Part shown: one piece after another, positions 1 to 5,875 of the stretch
Layout of the letters: every line of letters starts with the position of its first letter
Numbering within the stretch: the first letter of the stretch is position 1
Source of the DNA: JABGPL01 sp964387885
Lineage (GTDB): Bacteria; Electryoneota; AABM5-125-24; Hatepunaeales; Hatepunaeaceae
Reading direction: 5' to 3'
NCBI GenBank assembly: GCA_964387885.1
Contig: CAYLYZ010000187.1
Span: 1-5,879, forward strand
Length of the DNA: 5,879 nucleotides
The notes under the pieces: generated by a model
Told to the model about the DNA's origin: nothing
Database searches by the model: none
What the model saw: the letters and a program-made list of their open reading frames with translations, nothing else
Made by a program: the position numbers and the translations under genes

Positions 1-54
1 AGTTATTCGCGAAATATAAAATTCACTTTACATCTCCAAGAATGGTGCAAAGAT
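1..54 (+). other. left flank of the IS, possible upstream piece of the interrupted protease gene
   Basis: Frame 1 of the plus strand is open from base 1 to base 54, the last base before the IS end. It is in the same phase as the protease frame that starts at 1599. Joining the two gives ...E-W-C-K-D followed by V-V-Q-S-T-R-D-I-Y. This loosely resembles the stretch before the catalytic Ser of subtilases, which often reads D-V-x-A-P-G-x-x-I-x-S. The A-P-G is absent and the rest of the 18 residues is not recognisably subtilase, so this is an inference from phase and a weak motif only. It could equally be unrelated DNA brought next to the IS by a deletion or rearrangement. Confidence 0.3.
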
Positions 55-109
55 TGTTTGTCGTCAAAATCTCTTGGACAAATTTAACATTCAGTTAAGG
101 TGTAATCTG
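55..109 (+). repeat. left terminal inverted repeat of the IS
   Basis: This pairs with 1543-1598 read on the other strand. Blocks shared in order are TGTT, CGTC, AATC, TTGGAC, TTTAAC and TAAGGTGT-A-T-TG, with a few mismatches and small gaps between them. The strongest block is 96-109 against 1543-1556, where 12 of 14 bases agree, but similarity carries on outward to base 55. The stop codon of orfB (95-97) lies inside this repeat, which is the downstream end for transposase transcription. Confidence 0.75.
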
Positions 110-1093
110 CATATGTGTATTTGATTTCAAATTAACTTTTCTTCTCTTCTTCATCGTCTTCATTTTAATCTTTTCCCGTTCCGTCATAATTATTCTCTTC
201 CGCCCGTAATATACATCAGCAGGTGTTACATTGTCCAGCGATTCATGGTAGCGTTCATTATTATAATAATATACAAACTTCTCGATTTCCAGTTCCAGTT
301 CCCCGGGGAAGTAATAGTTCTGCAGCTTGACAACGTTCTTCATCGTTCTGTGATAACGTTCTATCTTCCCTTGCGTCATCGGATGATACGGCGCTCCGCG
401 GGTATGATCCATTCCATGATCCTCCAGATATTCCTTAAGTTCTGAAGATAGATAACAGGGTCCGTTATCGGACAGAAGTCGTGGTCTGTGCCTGACCTTG
501 ACATCGCTGATTCCAGCCTTTTCCAGGGCCATATCCAGTACTTCAGTAACATCACCGGCAGACATGGTATTAAACAGCTTCCAGGAAAGAATGTAGCGTG
601 AGTAATCATCAAGGACGGTGGCGAGATAATACCATCCCCAGTGAATAATCCTGAAGTAGGTAAAATCTGTCTGCCACAGTTCATTGATCCGCTTTGTGGG
701 ATTCTTGAACCGATCGGAAGCTGACAGCAGGATATAGTTGGGGCTGGTGATGAGATCAAATGACTTCAGTATCCTGTAAACACTGGACTCGGAAATATAG
801 TAATGTTCAGTATCTGTTATATGCCAGGCTAGTTCCCTGGGGGTCAGATCTGGTCTGTCAAGTGCGATCTTCCTGACTTTCTCCTTCTCACAATCAGGGA
901 TCTTATTCCAGAAACGACGAGGTCCCGGTTTTCGGTCAGCGAGCCCGTCAAAACCCTTTTCAAGGAATCTCCTGTACCAGTTATAGAATGTGCTGCGGGG
1001 AATGTCAAGTTCCTGAAGTGTTCTCCTGACGGACAGTTCAGATGACTCAACGATGCGAATGATCTCCATCTTTTCAGTCTGGTTATAGCGCAT
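95..1093 (-). CDS. IS3-family transposase OrfB (DDE integrase core)
   Basis: The 332-residue catalytic subunit that cuts and joins DNA at the IS ends. Residues 15-60 form an HTH of the IS3/IS481 type (V-R-R-T-L-Q-E-L-D-I-P-R-S-T-F-Y-N-W-Y). A linker follows, then the rve integrase core from about 130 to 300. The acidic triad is D143 (W-Q-T-D-F-T-Y), D209 (L-L-S-D-N-G) and E245 (G-K-I-E-R-Y-H), with exactly 35 residues between the last two as expected for DD(35)E. The core ends with Y-Y-N-N-E-R-Y-H-E-S-L and P-A-D-V-Y-Y-G-R, typical of the family, and a basic tail. The ATG shares a base with the orfA stop (TGATG) and has only a weak GGA six bases upstream. Expression therefore probably depends on coupling to orfA or on the frameshift at A8G. 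The stop TAA lies in the left terminal repeat. The gene appears intact. Confidence 0.92.
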   Translation of the reverse strand: MRYNQTEKMEIIRIVESSELSVRRTLQELDIPRSTFYNWYRRFLEKGFDGLADRKPGPRRFWNKIPDCEKEKVRKIALDRPDLTPRELAWHITDTEHYYISESSVYRILKSFDLITSPNYILLSASDRFKNPTKRINELWQTDFTYFRIIHWGWYYLATVLDDYSRYILSWKLFNTMSAGDVTEVLDMALEKAGISDVKVRHRPRLLSDNGPCYLSSELKEYLEDHGMDHTRGAPYHPMTQGKIERYHRTMKNVVKLQNYYFPGELELEIEKFVYYYNNERYHESLDNVTPADVYYGRKRIIMTEREKIKMKTMKKRRKVNLKSNTHMQITP

Positions 1094-1455
1094 CAGTCGT
1101 CCGATCCGCTTTCCAAGCCATTCAGACTTTTTTTTAGATACCTGTTCTTGACAAACAGCTCAGCAATTCCCTCTTTCAACTGGCTGTTTTCTTTGCGAAG
1201 GTCATTGACTTCTGTGCTGTTGGCTTCCCTGACCGTATTCCCCTTCAACCGTCTCTTGCCAGCTTCGAGGAACTCTTTTGACCAGTTATAGTACAGGTTA
1301 GGATGGATGCCTTCCCTGCGGCATATTTCTGCTATGGAATCTTCGCCTCTTAATCCTTCAAGTACGATCCTGATCTTTTCTTCCGAAGAATACTTCTTCC
1401 TTGTTTTTCTCCTGATCTCTCTGACTTTGCGTTCAGGTTGTGATTTTGACTTCAT
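1093..1455 (-). CDS. IS3-family transposase OrfA (HTH and leucine zipper)
   Basis: A 120-residue DNA-binding subunit of an IS3-type transposase, which recognises the IS ends and contributes to multimerisation. Residues 21-62 form the transposase-8/HTH domain (K-K-Y-S-S-E-E-K through N-L-Y-Y-N-W-S-K-E-F). Residues 86-107 hold leucines at 86, 93, 100 and 107, an exact seven-residue spacing for a leucine zipper. The ATG at 1455 has GGAG five bases upstream. The stop overlaps the start of orfB by one base in TGATG (1095-1091). Near its end the codons C-T-A A-A-A A-A-A A-G-T contain a run of eight A (1135-1128). A -1 slip there would lead into orfB with no stop, giving an OrfAB fusion of about 453 residues. 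Length and content look complete. The family assignment is firm; the fusion is inferred from the sequence. Confidence 0.9.
   Translation of the reverse strand: MKSKSQPERKVREIRRKTRKKYSSEEKIRIVLEGLRGEDSIAEICRREGIHPNLYYNWSKEFLEAGKRRLKGNTVREANSTEVNDLRKENSQLKEGIAELFVKNRYLKKSLNGLESGSDD
1127..1135 (-). promoter_or_regulatory. A8G programmed -1 frameshift site
   Basis: The minus strand reads AAAAAAAAG across codons 107-110 of orfA. A -1 slip on A-AAA-AAA continues as K-S-E-W-L-G-K-R-I-G-R-L and then M-R-Y-N, the start of OrfB, with no stop between. A-rich slippery runs of this sort are the standard way IS3-family elements make their full transposase. I saw no convincing downstream stimulatory stem-loop. 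Confidence 0.7.
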
Positions 1456-1460
1456 GTCTA

Positions 1461-1464
1461 CTCC
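1461..1464 (-). promoter_or_regulatory. ribosome binding site of orfA
   Basis: GGAG on the minus strand, five bases before the ATG at 1455-1453. It supports that start for orfA. Confidence 0.6.
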
Positions 1465-1475
1465 GATTTTCGATT

Positions 1476-1500
1476 TGCAGCTTTTCTACGAAAAGCTGCA
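1476..1500 (-). promoter_or_regulatory. hairpin in the transposase mRNA leader
   Basis: A perfect 11-bp inverted repeat (TGCAGCTTTTC with GAAAAGCTGCA) has a 3-base loop. It lies between the predicted transcription start (near 1510) and the orfA ribosome site at 1464-1461. It is not followed by a T-run on the minus strand, so it does not look like a terminator. A hairpin close to the mRNA 5' end could stabilise the transcript or modulate translation; the role is inferred. Confidence 0.5.
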
Positions 1501-1516
1501 GTGTGTGCCCTGACTA

Positions 1517-1545
1517 AACATAATCAGGTTGGTCTACCTTGTCAA
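1517..1545 (-). promoter_or_regulatory. transposase promoter at the right end of the IS
   Basis: On the minus strand there is a perfect -35 box TTGACA (1545-1540), a 17-base spacer, and a -10 box TATGTT (1522-1517) that keeps the T-A-T and final T of the consensus. It faces orfA, and its -35 box overlaps the inner end of the terminal repeat, so transposase binding at the end could repress it (inference). Short inverted arms also sit around it: AGGT/ACCT in the spacer and CCTGA/TCAGG flanking the -10 box. These are weak candidates for operator sites. Confidence 0.65.
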
Positions 1546-3071
1546 ATCACACCTTAGCTTTTTGGGTTAAATGGTCCAATGGATTAAGACGGCGAACAGT
1601 TGTACAAAGTACAAGAGATATATACAATTGGAATGAGCGTTGGTATAGGGAAGACAACGGAACATCTTTTTCTAGTCCTATCGTTGCAGGTTGTTGCGCA
1701 CTTCTTTTGGATGCTTTTCCTGAATTAACTCCAGCGGAAATGTGCAAGTCAATTGAAATTACTGCCGTTGATTTAGGTACTGCCGGGAAAGACAATAATT
1801 ATGGATCCGGTAAAATAGATATTTATAAAGCATACGATTCCATTCATAGAATCCCTTTGTCCAGTGGTTGGCAAACAATTTCATTTAATGTTGCACCGAT
1901 TGATACAGAACTTTATGCAAGTATTATGACAGATCGATTGGCTGCTAATAATTTCGATCAGATCAAAACTCTGGATGTTAATGAGGTTTACCCGGACAGT
2001 GGTGATTTTCAAATGGATCTTCTCGGGGCATTCAAGATTAAGATGGATGCTTCTGATGTTTTCTATGCAATTGGCAACCGACGTATTCCCTCAGATACAA
2101 CAATTTCTTTACCTGTTGACTGGAGTTTGGTCGCGTACACACCAAATGAAGATATAAATGCAGTTACCGCACTTTCAAGTTTAGTTCCTGCTGATGATGA
2201 TACTTCTTTGATAATGGCAAAAGATGGTGATGGTAATTTCTATAGTCCAGAATGGGGATATAATGGTATTGGCGACATGACACCAGGAGAAGGCTACGAA
2301 ATGAATCTTGATTTTGCTGATGATCTTATTTATGATGAGGGGGAAGTAGCCTCTATTGCTTCCTTCGACCATATCATCGAACCTAAACTGTCATCGAACT
2401 TATCCCATTTTTCTAAAATATTTCCAACTGATTATTTTTATCCTGTCCTGATTCAAAGTATTAATTTGGAAGGTGAAAGTCCACAGATCGGTGATGAAAT
2501 CGCTATTTTCGAAGGTAATGTATGCATAGGTTCGAGTGCTTGGGAAAATATACCAATAATAGGAATCTCAGCATGGCGTGACGATCCTACAACAAATCGA
2601 AAAGATGGATTTACTGGTAGTTCAGATTTTTGGGCATATAAATATTGGGATGAAAGTCGCCAAGAAGAGTTGCTGATTTCGGAACGTAATGTAATTGCAA
2701 GTATTAATAAGAGTTCACATAGTGATGTTTTTGGTGTAATATCGTTAGATTTTGGAAGCGATCGCGTACATATCCCATTTGATTGGAACATTTGCAGTAA
2801 TTTCCCAAATCCATTTAATAGTACTACATTGATAAACTATTCATTAAAGGATATTGGGCAAGTTGAAATCTCCATTTTTGATTCAGAAGGCAGATTGATA
2901 AATATTTTAGAGAATGTTTCAAAAGACGCAGGTGAGTATTCAGTTTTATGGGATGGATCTGATTACAGTTGTAAGCAAGTTCCGAGCGGTATTTATATTT
3001 GCCAGATGAATGTACTTGAAGGTGGCAATGTTATTTTTAATTCTTCCATTAAAATGGTTTTAATAAGATAG
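1539..3071 (+). pseudogene. S8 (subtilisin-like) serine protease, 3' part, cut by the IS, with C-terminal sorting domain
   Basis: The open frame begins at a TTG (1539), but 1539-1598 is IS end. Protease sequence begins at V (1599). The block G-T-S-F-S-S-P-I-V-A-G carries the subtilase nucleophile Ser (codon 1665-1667). The last catalytic-domain helices follow, to G-S-G-K-I-D-I-Y-K-A-Y near 1840. The Asp and His regions are missing, so the piece alone cannot be an active peptidase. Next come two modules, one degenerate (about 1860-2090) and one clear (2115-2320, with W-S-L-V-A-Y and K-D-G-D-G-N-F-Y). A G-D-E-I-A-I-F module follows (about 2400-2760), then a FlgD-Ig-like sorting domain from F-P-N-P-F-N (2802-2819) to K-M-V-L-I-R and the TAG. 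The family's usual role is a secreted peptidase exported by type IX secretion and kept at or shed from the surface. No Shine-Dalgarno supports the TTG. A complete gene would need about 250 or more codons upstream, which are not in the window. Confidence 0.8.
1543..1598 (-). repeat. right terminal inverted repeat of the IS
   Basis: Partner of the repeat at 55-109. Read on the minus strand it begins TGTTCGCCGTC and contains TTGGAC and TTTAAC. It ends with TAAGGTGTGATTTG next to the transposase promoter, whose -35 box overlaps its inner edge. Read on the plus strand it has no stop codon in the protease frame. That is why a naive gene call extends the protease back into the IS. Confidence 0.75.
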
Positions 3072-3116
3072 TTCATTCAACCTTAATTTACACAATATTC
3101 CTGATTGAATCGGGTA

Positions 3117-3157
3117 CTGAATCCGACCTGTGAGTAATAATCACAAGTCGGATTCAG
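3117..3157. terminator. strong hairpin, possible two-way terminator
   Basis: A 17-position stem starting CTGAATCCGAC and ending GTCGGATTCAG encloses a 7-base loop. On the plus-strand RNA it has one C-A mismatch; on the minus-strand RNA that position is a U-G wobble, so the minus RNA pairs throughout. It begins 45 bases after the protease stop on the plus strand and 43 bases after the stop of the minus-strand remnant (3201). It therefore sits midway between two converging 3' ends. Neither side has a strong T-run directly after the stem, so termination is likely but not certain. Confidence 0.5.
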
Positions 3158-3200
3158 CACAAAAGTATTTTAATGATTTACCTTTACAAACAGCTTAATA

Positions 3201-3302
3201 TTACTTGGCTATAATTAATTGTCTTGTTACTGAGAGCGTTTCTGTCTCATTGTGTAAAAATACACTGTTCATGGTCAGATTTCTATCCGCCACGCCACTA
3301 TT
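3201..3302 (-). pseudogene. remnant of a third sorting-domain C-terminus
   Basis: On the minus strand a frame closes at TAA (3203-3201) after T-L-S-V-T-R-Q-L-I-I-A-K. This strongly resembles the last strand of FCB sorting tails and the K-L-I-V-V-R and K-M-V-L-I-R ends of the two neighbours. An S-G-V lies about 30 residues earlier, where sorting domains often have S-G-V/I-Y. The frame stays open upstream to a stop at 3383-3381, with an ATG at 3374-3372, but that part shows no P-N-P-F-N, D-G-R or W-D-G motif. I read it as the worn 3' end of a lost gene. The alternative is a chance frame or an unrelated 57-residue protein. Confidence 0.4.
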
Positions 3303-3650
3303 GCGTTTGAGGGTTTCTTCTAATATCTTGATTTTATGATGAGAATACTCAAACCTCTTATGAGTACAATGCATTGTTTTTTATAAAACAAGCATCAGGA
3401 TTGCATCATCGGTATTATCGGAAAGCAGCATGATCCAAGTAGTCCCTATTTATTTTAAAACGCTATCCAAATTATAAGAAATTCCAAATTTTCTAATTCA
3501 AAATTCAAAACATCCTTCAAAGGTTAGAATTGTGATTGAAATCTTGTGAATACAAAGTCGAAATCTAGTTACTATTTCTCGATTTAAATCATTTTTTTTG
3601 CCGATTTAGTTTTAACCAACCACAAGTAAAACTTCGATCTGGACTAAAAC

Positions 3651-3686
3651 AATAGACCGAAGCCCCAATTGGAGCCTCGGTCTATT
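3651..3686 (-). terminator. intrinsic terminator of the beta-helix gene
   Basis: On the minus strand AATAGACCGAGGCTCC pairs with GGGGCTTCGGTCTATT around an AATT loop. This is a 16-bp stem with two G-U wobbles and no mismatch, followed by GTTTTAG. It starts 19 bases after the TGA at 3708-3706. On the plus strand the two wobbles become A-C mismatches, so the structure is built for the minus-strand transcript. Confidence 0.85.
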
Positions 3687-3705
3687 TGTTAATTAAGACT
3701 TGAGA

Positions 3706-5859
3706 TCAACGAACCACTATCAACTTATGCACCGAGCTGAGTGAGGCCGTTTCCATCTTCACAAGGTAAACTCCAGTTGCGACTGTGGAGGCTTCCCATG
3801 TGGTTGTGTGGTAACCTGCATCTAAATAGTTATCGACCAAAGTCTCGACCAACCGTCCTGAAATATCATATATACAGATAGATAACTGTGCTGCTTCAGG
3901 CAGCCCATAGGGCAGAAATGTTGTTGAATTGAACGGATTTGGGTAATTCTGGGAAAGGTAGTATTGATCCGGAATTGCTGGTTGAATAGTTGCTTCTATT
4001 ACAGTAAATCCGTTTGTTTCGTAAACTAGTTCAGATCCCTCAGGCTCTAGATCGACCTCTGTATTTATAATCGAACTCCAGAGCTTTAGGTTGAAAACTT
4101 CACCCTCTTTTAATCCATCTAATTCCTCAGTAGATTCGTCGTCACCCCAAACGGCCAGCCCAACAGAATCATCGTTATTAAACGCTGTTGCCCCTACGCA
4201 TATTCCTGAATCTGTAAATGCTCCGATTTCTCCCTCCTCGGGAAGGTTAGTAACCAGAATACTCATATTCTTATCGGAGTGAATTACCTGTATGAAGTGA
4301 GAGAGGTTCAGCTCTTCATAACTGACAGATGCTAAGCCTTCACCTTCCACATTCCAAATCAGTTCCACCTCCTCTGAAACTTTGACTTGATATCCCGCAC
4401 CGCGATGTAGAGGGGGGATGTTGTTGAAGTTGTGTTCAGGTGCGTAAAAATGACCATCACCATCTTTAGCCATAAGTAATTGATCTGAGATATTGGCAAA
4501 TGCATCTGGGGCTTCAACCTCTTCCTCGGGGAAATAAGCTGTAATGTTCCAATTCTCATGGAGATTAATAGGCGTATCGGCAGGCACGAGTTCACCTAGG
4601 AAGGTTAGTTCACCTTCTTCCACCGTTTTAACCTGGTAACCCTGGTGGTAATCCCAGAATGGGATGTTGTTGAAGCCAAAAGGCGGAGAATAGAAGCTTC
4701 CGTCCCCGTCTTTAACAAGCAGAATATTTTCATTCTCCACCAATGCCGTAAAAAGAAATGGAATGTCGGCAATCAAAGGATCGATGTATGATGACACAAG
4801 GTTCCAGTTCTCTGCCAGATTAATAACAATCCTCTCTGGATCTTGCACATCATGGTCAAATGGAATCGCACCGATATCTAGTGGTGAACCATCCGGGTCG
4901 GGCTCGCCATCCGGGTCACCAGCATCTATGCAGGGTGAATCGGGATGAAGTCGGAAATCCCCATTCTCAGGGTCTAAGAACAGAGGATCGAGGTTGATGT
5001 TGAAATGTGCATCGCAAGCGTCGTCGTTGGCGTTCTGGCGATCAAGATCGCCCAGGAGATGATTTTCACCATCATTGTTCATATTGCCGAAATAGCAGTT
5101 GAAGTATTGGTCATTGCGTTCCGAAAAGCCGGTACTGTTGTTGTTATAGAGGATATTATGTGTTGCAACCGTGTTTGTTGATGCCCAAAAGCGAACACCG
5201 ATATCATTGAAAGCAACAGTATTATGGGCATAATAACCATAATCCCAAGTCGTACCTACTAAACCAACTCTGCAGTTAGTAACTAGATTGTGGTCTGCGA
5301 TACCATAACCATGAAATGTTAGGATACCAAAACCATAAGTCCTATCAAAAACCTCATAAATATCACAATTATGAACTCTTGGGAAAGGTTCATTCCTGTC
5401 TTCTGACATGACAACTCCGTTTTCAGACATGAAACGGATAGTAGAAAAACCAATTTCTCCTGAGTGTAGGTCTATTCCAGTTTGAGCATATTCGATGATG
5501 CAATTCCGAAGAACAGAACCTTCGTCACCCCAATAACCTATCCCAATCCAATAACCCGATTCTGGATCATCTTCATCAGCAGTAAAAATGATGCTGTCCT
5601 CCTGCGTACCAATTGCAGTTATAAGTCCGGAGTTTCCTAAACGAGTATCGCGTGCGAAGAGGATTATTACTCCGGGGTCAATTATCAACTCTTCACCTTC
5701 CTGAACAGTTGCATTTTCAGTTACATGCACCGGTGAATCATCCATTGTCCAGTGCCCGGAAACATCTCCTCCCACATCCAGAGCATTAGCGGTGTATACT
5801 AAGAAAAAGAGCAAAACGTAAATATGCACAGCATACGATAATATTGTTTTTTGGTACAT
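3706..5859 (-). CDS. secreted right-handed beta-helix protein with C-terminal sorting domain
   Basis: A 717-residue exported protein of unknown substrate. Residues 1-26 form a signal peptide (hydrophobic A-V-H-I-Y-V-L-L-F-F-L, cleavage after A-N-A). Residues 28-290 form a parallel beta-helix of the pectate-lyase-like class. It opens with G-H-W and I-I-D-P-G-V-I-I-L-F and then has short N-rich coils such as H-N-T-V-A-F-N-D-I-G and H-N-I-L-Y-N-N. Residues 291-332 carry D-P-L-F, F-R-L-H-P-D-S-P-C-I-D-A-G-D and D-I-G-A-I, the usual closing segment of such helices in FCB and related bacteria. Residues 345-417 and 430-502 are two tandem modules (N-W-N-L-V-S-S-Y / N-W-N-I-T-A-Y and K-D-G-D-G-S/H-F-Y). 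Residues 520-625 form a G-E-I-G-A-F module. The sorting domain runs from Y-P-N-P-F-N (3945-3928) to K-L-I-V-V-R. The start is supported by AGAAAGGA eight bases upstream. The gene is intact. Whether it binds or cleaves polysaccharide cannot be told from the sequence. Confidence 0.88.
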   Translation of the reverse strand: MYQKTILSYAVHIYVLLFFLVYTANALDVGGDVSGHWTMDDSPVHVTENATVQEGEELIIDPGVIILFARDTRLGNSGLITAIGTQEDSIIFTADEDDPESGYWIGIGYWGDEGSVLRNCIIEYAQTGIDLHSGEIGFSTIRFMSENGVVMSEDRNEPFPRVHNCDIYEVFDRTYGFGILTFHGYGIADHNLVTNCRVGLVGTTWDYGYYAHNTVAFNDIGVRFWASTNTVATHNILYNNNSTGFSERNDQYFNCYFGNMNNDGENHLLGDLDRQNANDDACDAHFNINLDPLFLDPENGDFRLHPDSPCIDAGDPDGEPDPDGSPLDIGAIPFDHDVQDPERIVINLAENWNLVSSYIDPLIADIPFLFTALVENENILLVKDGDGSFYSPPFGFNNIPFWDYHQGYQVKTVEEGELTFLGELVPADTPINLHENWNITAYFPEEEVEAPDAFANISDQLLMAKDGDGHFYAPEHNFNNIPPLHRGAGYQVKVSEEVELIWNVEGEGLASVSYEELNLSHFIQVIHSDKNMSILVTNLPEEGEIGAFTDSGICVGATAFNNDDSVGLAVWGDDESTEELDGLKEGEVFNLKLWSSIINTEVDLEPEGSELVYETNGFTVIEATIQPAIPDQYYLSQNYPNPFNSTTFLPYGLPEAAQLSICIYDISGRLVETLVDNYLDAGYHTTTWEASTVATGVYLVKMETASLSSVHKLIVVR

Positions 5860-5867
5860 AATAATTA

Positions 5868-5875
5868 TCCTTTCT
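5868..5875 (-). promoter_or_regulatory. ribosome binding site of the beta-helix gene
   Basis: AGAAAGGA on the minus strand, eight bases before the ATG at 5859-5857. It supports this start. The promoter itself would lie beyond the window edge. Confidence 0.7.

Larger units (their letters stand above)
55..1598 (-). mobile_element. IS3-family insertion sequence (orfA/orfB, about 1.54 kb)
   Basis: A two-gene IS read from right to left. Its ends are 5'-TGTTTGTCGTC at 55 and, on the minus strand from 1598, 5'-TGTTCGCCGTC. It therefore has the TG...CA termini usual for IS3-family elements. The length, a small HTH/leucine-zipper OrfA, OrfB in the -1 frame, and a DDE core with 35 residues between the second D and the E all fit IS3. 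Both reading frames are undamaged, so the element may still be active. No clean target duplication is visible: the three bases outside the ends are GAT (52-54) and GTT (1599-1601), two of three alike. This could mean a mutated 3-bp duplication or ends rearranged after insertion. I do not recognise a named IS. Confidence 0.85.
3072..3705. other. AT-rich gap between convergent genes
   Basis: This 634-base gap separates the 3' ends of the protease and the beta-helix gene. It holds the hairpin at 3117-3157, a probable remnant of a third sorting-tail gene on the minus strand (3201-3302), and the terminator at 3651-3686. It also has a 12-bp perfect palindrome ACAATGCATTGT at 3366-3377, which overlaps a bulged hairpin at 3370-3394. 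The stretch 3460-3600 is low-complexity and AT-rich (many AAATTC-like repeats and a T8 run at 3592-3599). I saw no coding potential or known RNA in it. Confidence 0.6.

Noticed and set aside
376..759. Second long reading frame on the minus strand inside the transposase gene
   Set aside because: It overlaps the DDE core in another frame, has no recognisable domain, and the orfB frame fully explains the region.
96..1556. IS boundaries at the TAAGGTGT repeats
   Set aside because: They lack TG...CA tips, show no target duplication, and the similarity between ends continues outward to 55 and 1598.
1539..1575. Outward-facing promoter from the IS end into the protease fragment (TTGTCA as -35)
   Set aside because: No acceptable -10 box lies 16-18 bases downstream; the 17-base position reads TTGGGT.
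1539..1598. Native N-terminus of the protease starting at the TTG at 1539
   Set aside because: These bases are the right end of the IS and match its left end in inverted orientation; there is no Shine-Dalgarno site and the catalytic Asp and His regions would be absent.
3366..3394. Palindrome ACAATGCATTGT and overlapping bulged hairpin as an operator or small RNA
   Set aside because: No promoter or gene start nearby; AT-rich spacers easily produce such repeats by chance.
3581..3599. Palindrome GATTTAAATC followed by T8 as a plus-strand terminator
   Set aside because: The palindrome has no loop, is AT-only apart from its ends, and cannot form a stable stem; no plus-strand gene ends just upstream.
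3380..3650. Small protein-coding gene or structured RNA in the rest of the gap
   Set aside because: Frames are short and broken on both strands, composition is low-complexity, and no known RNA motif is visible.
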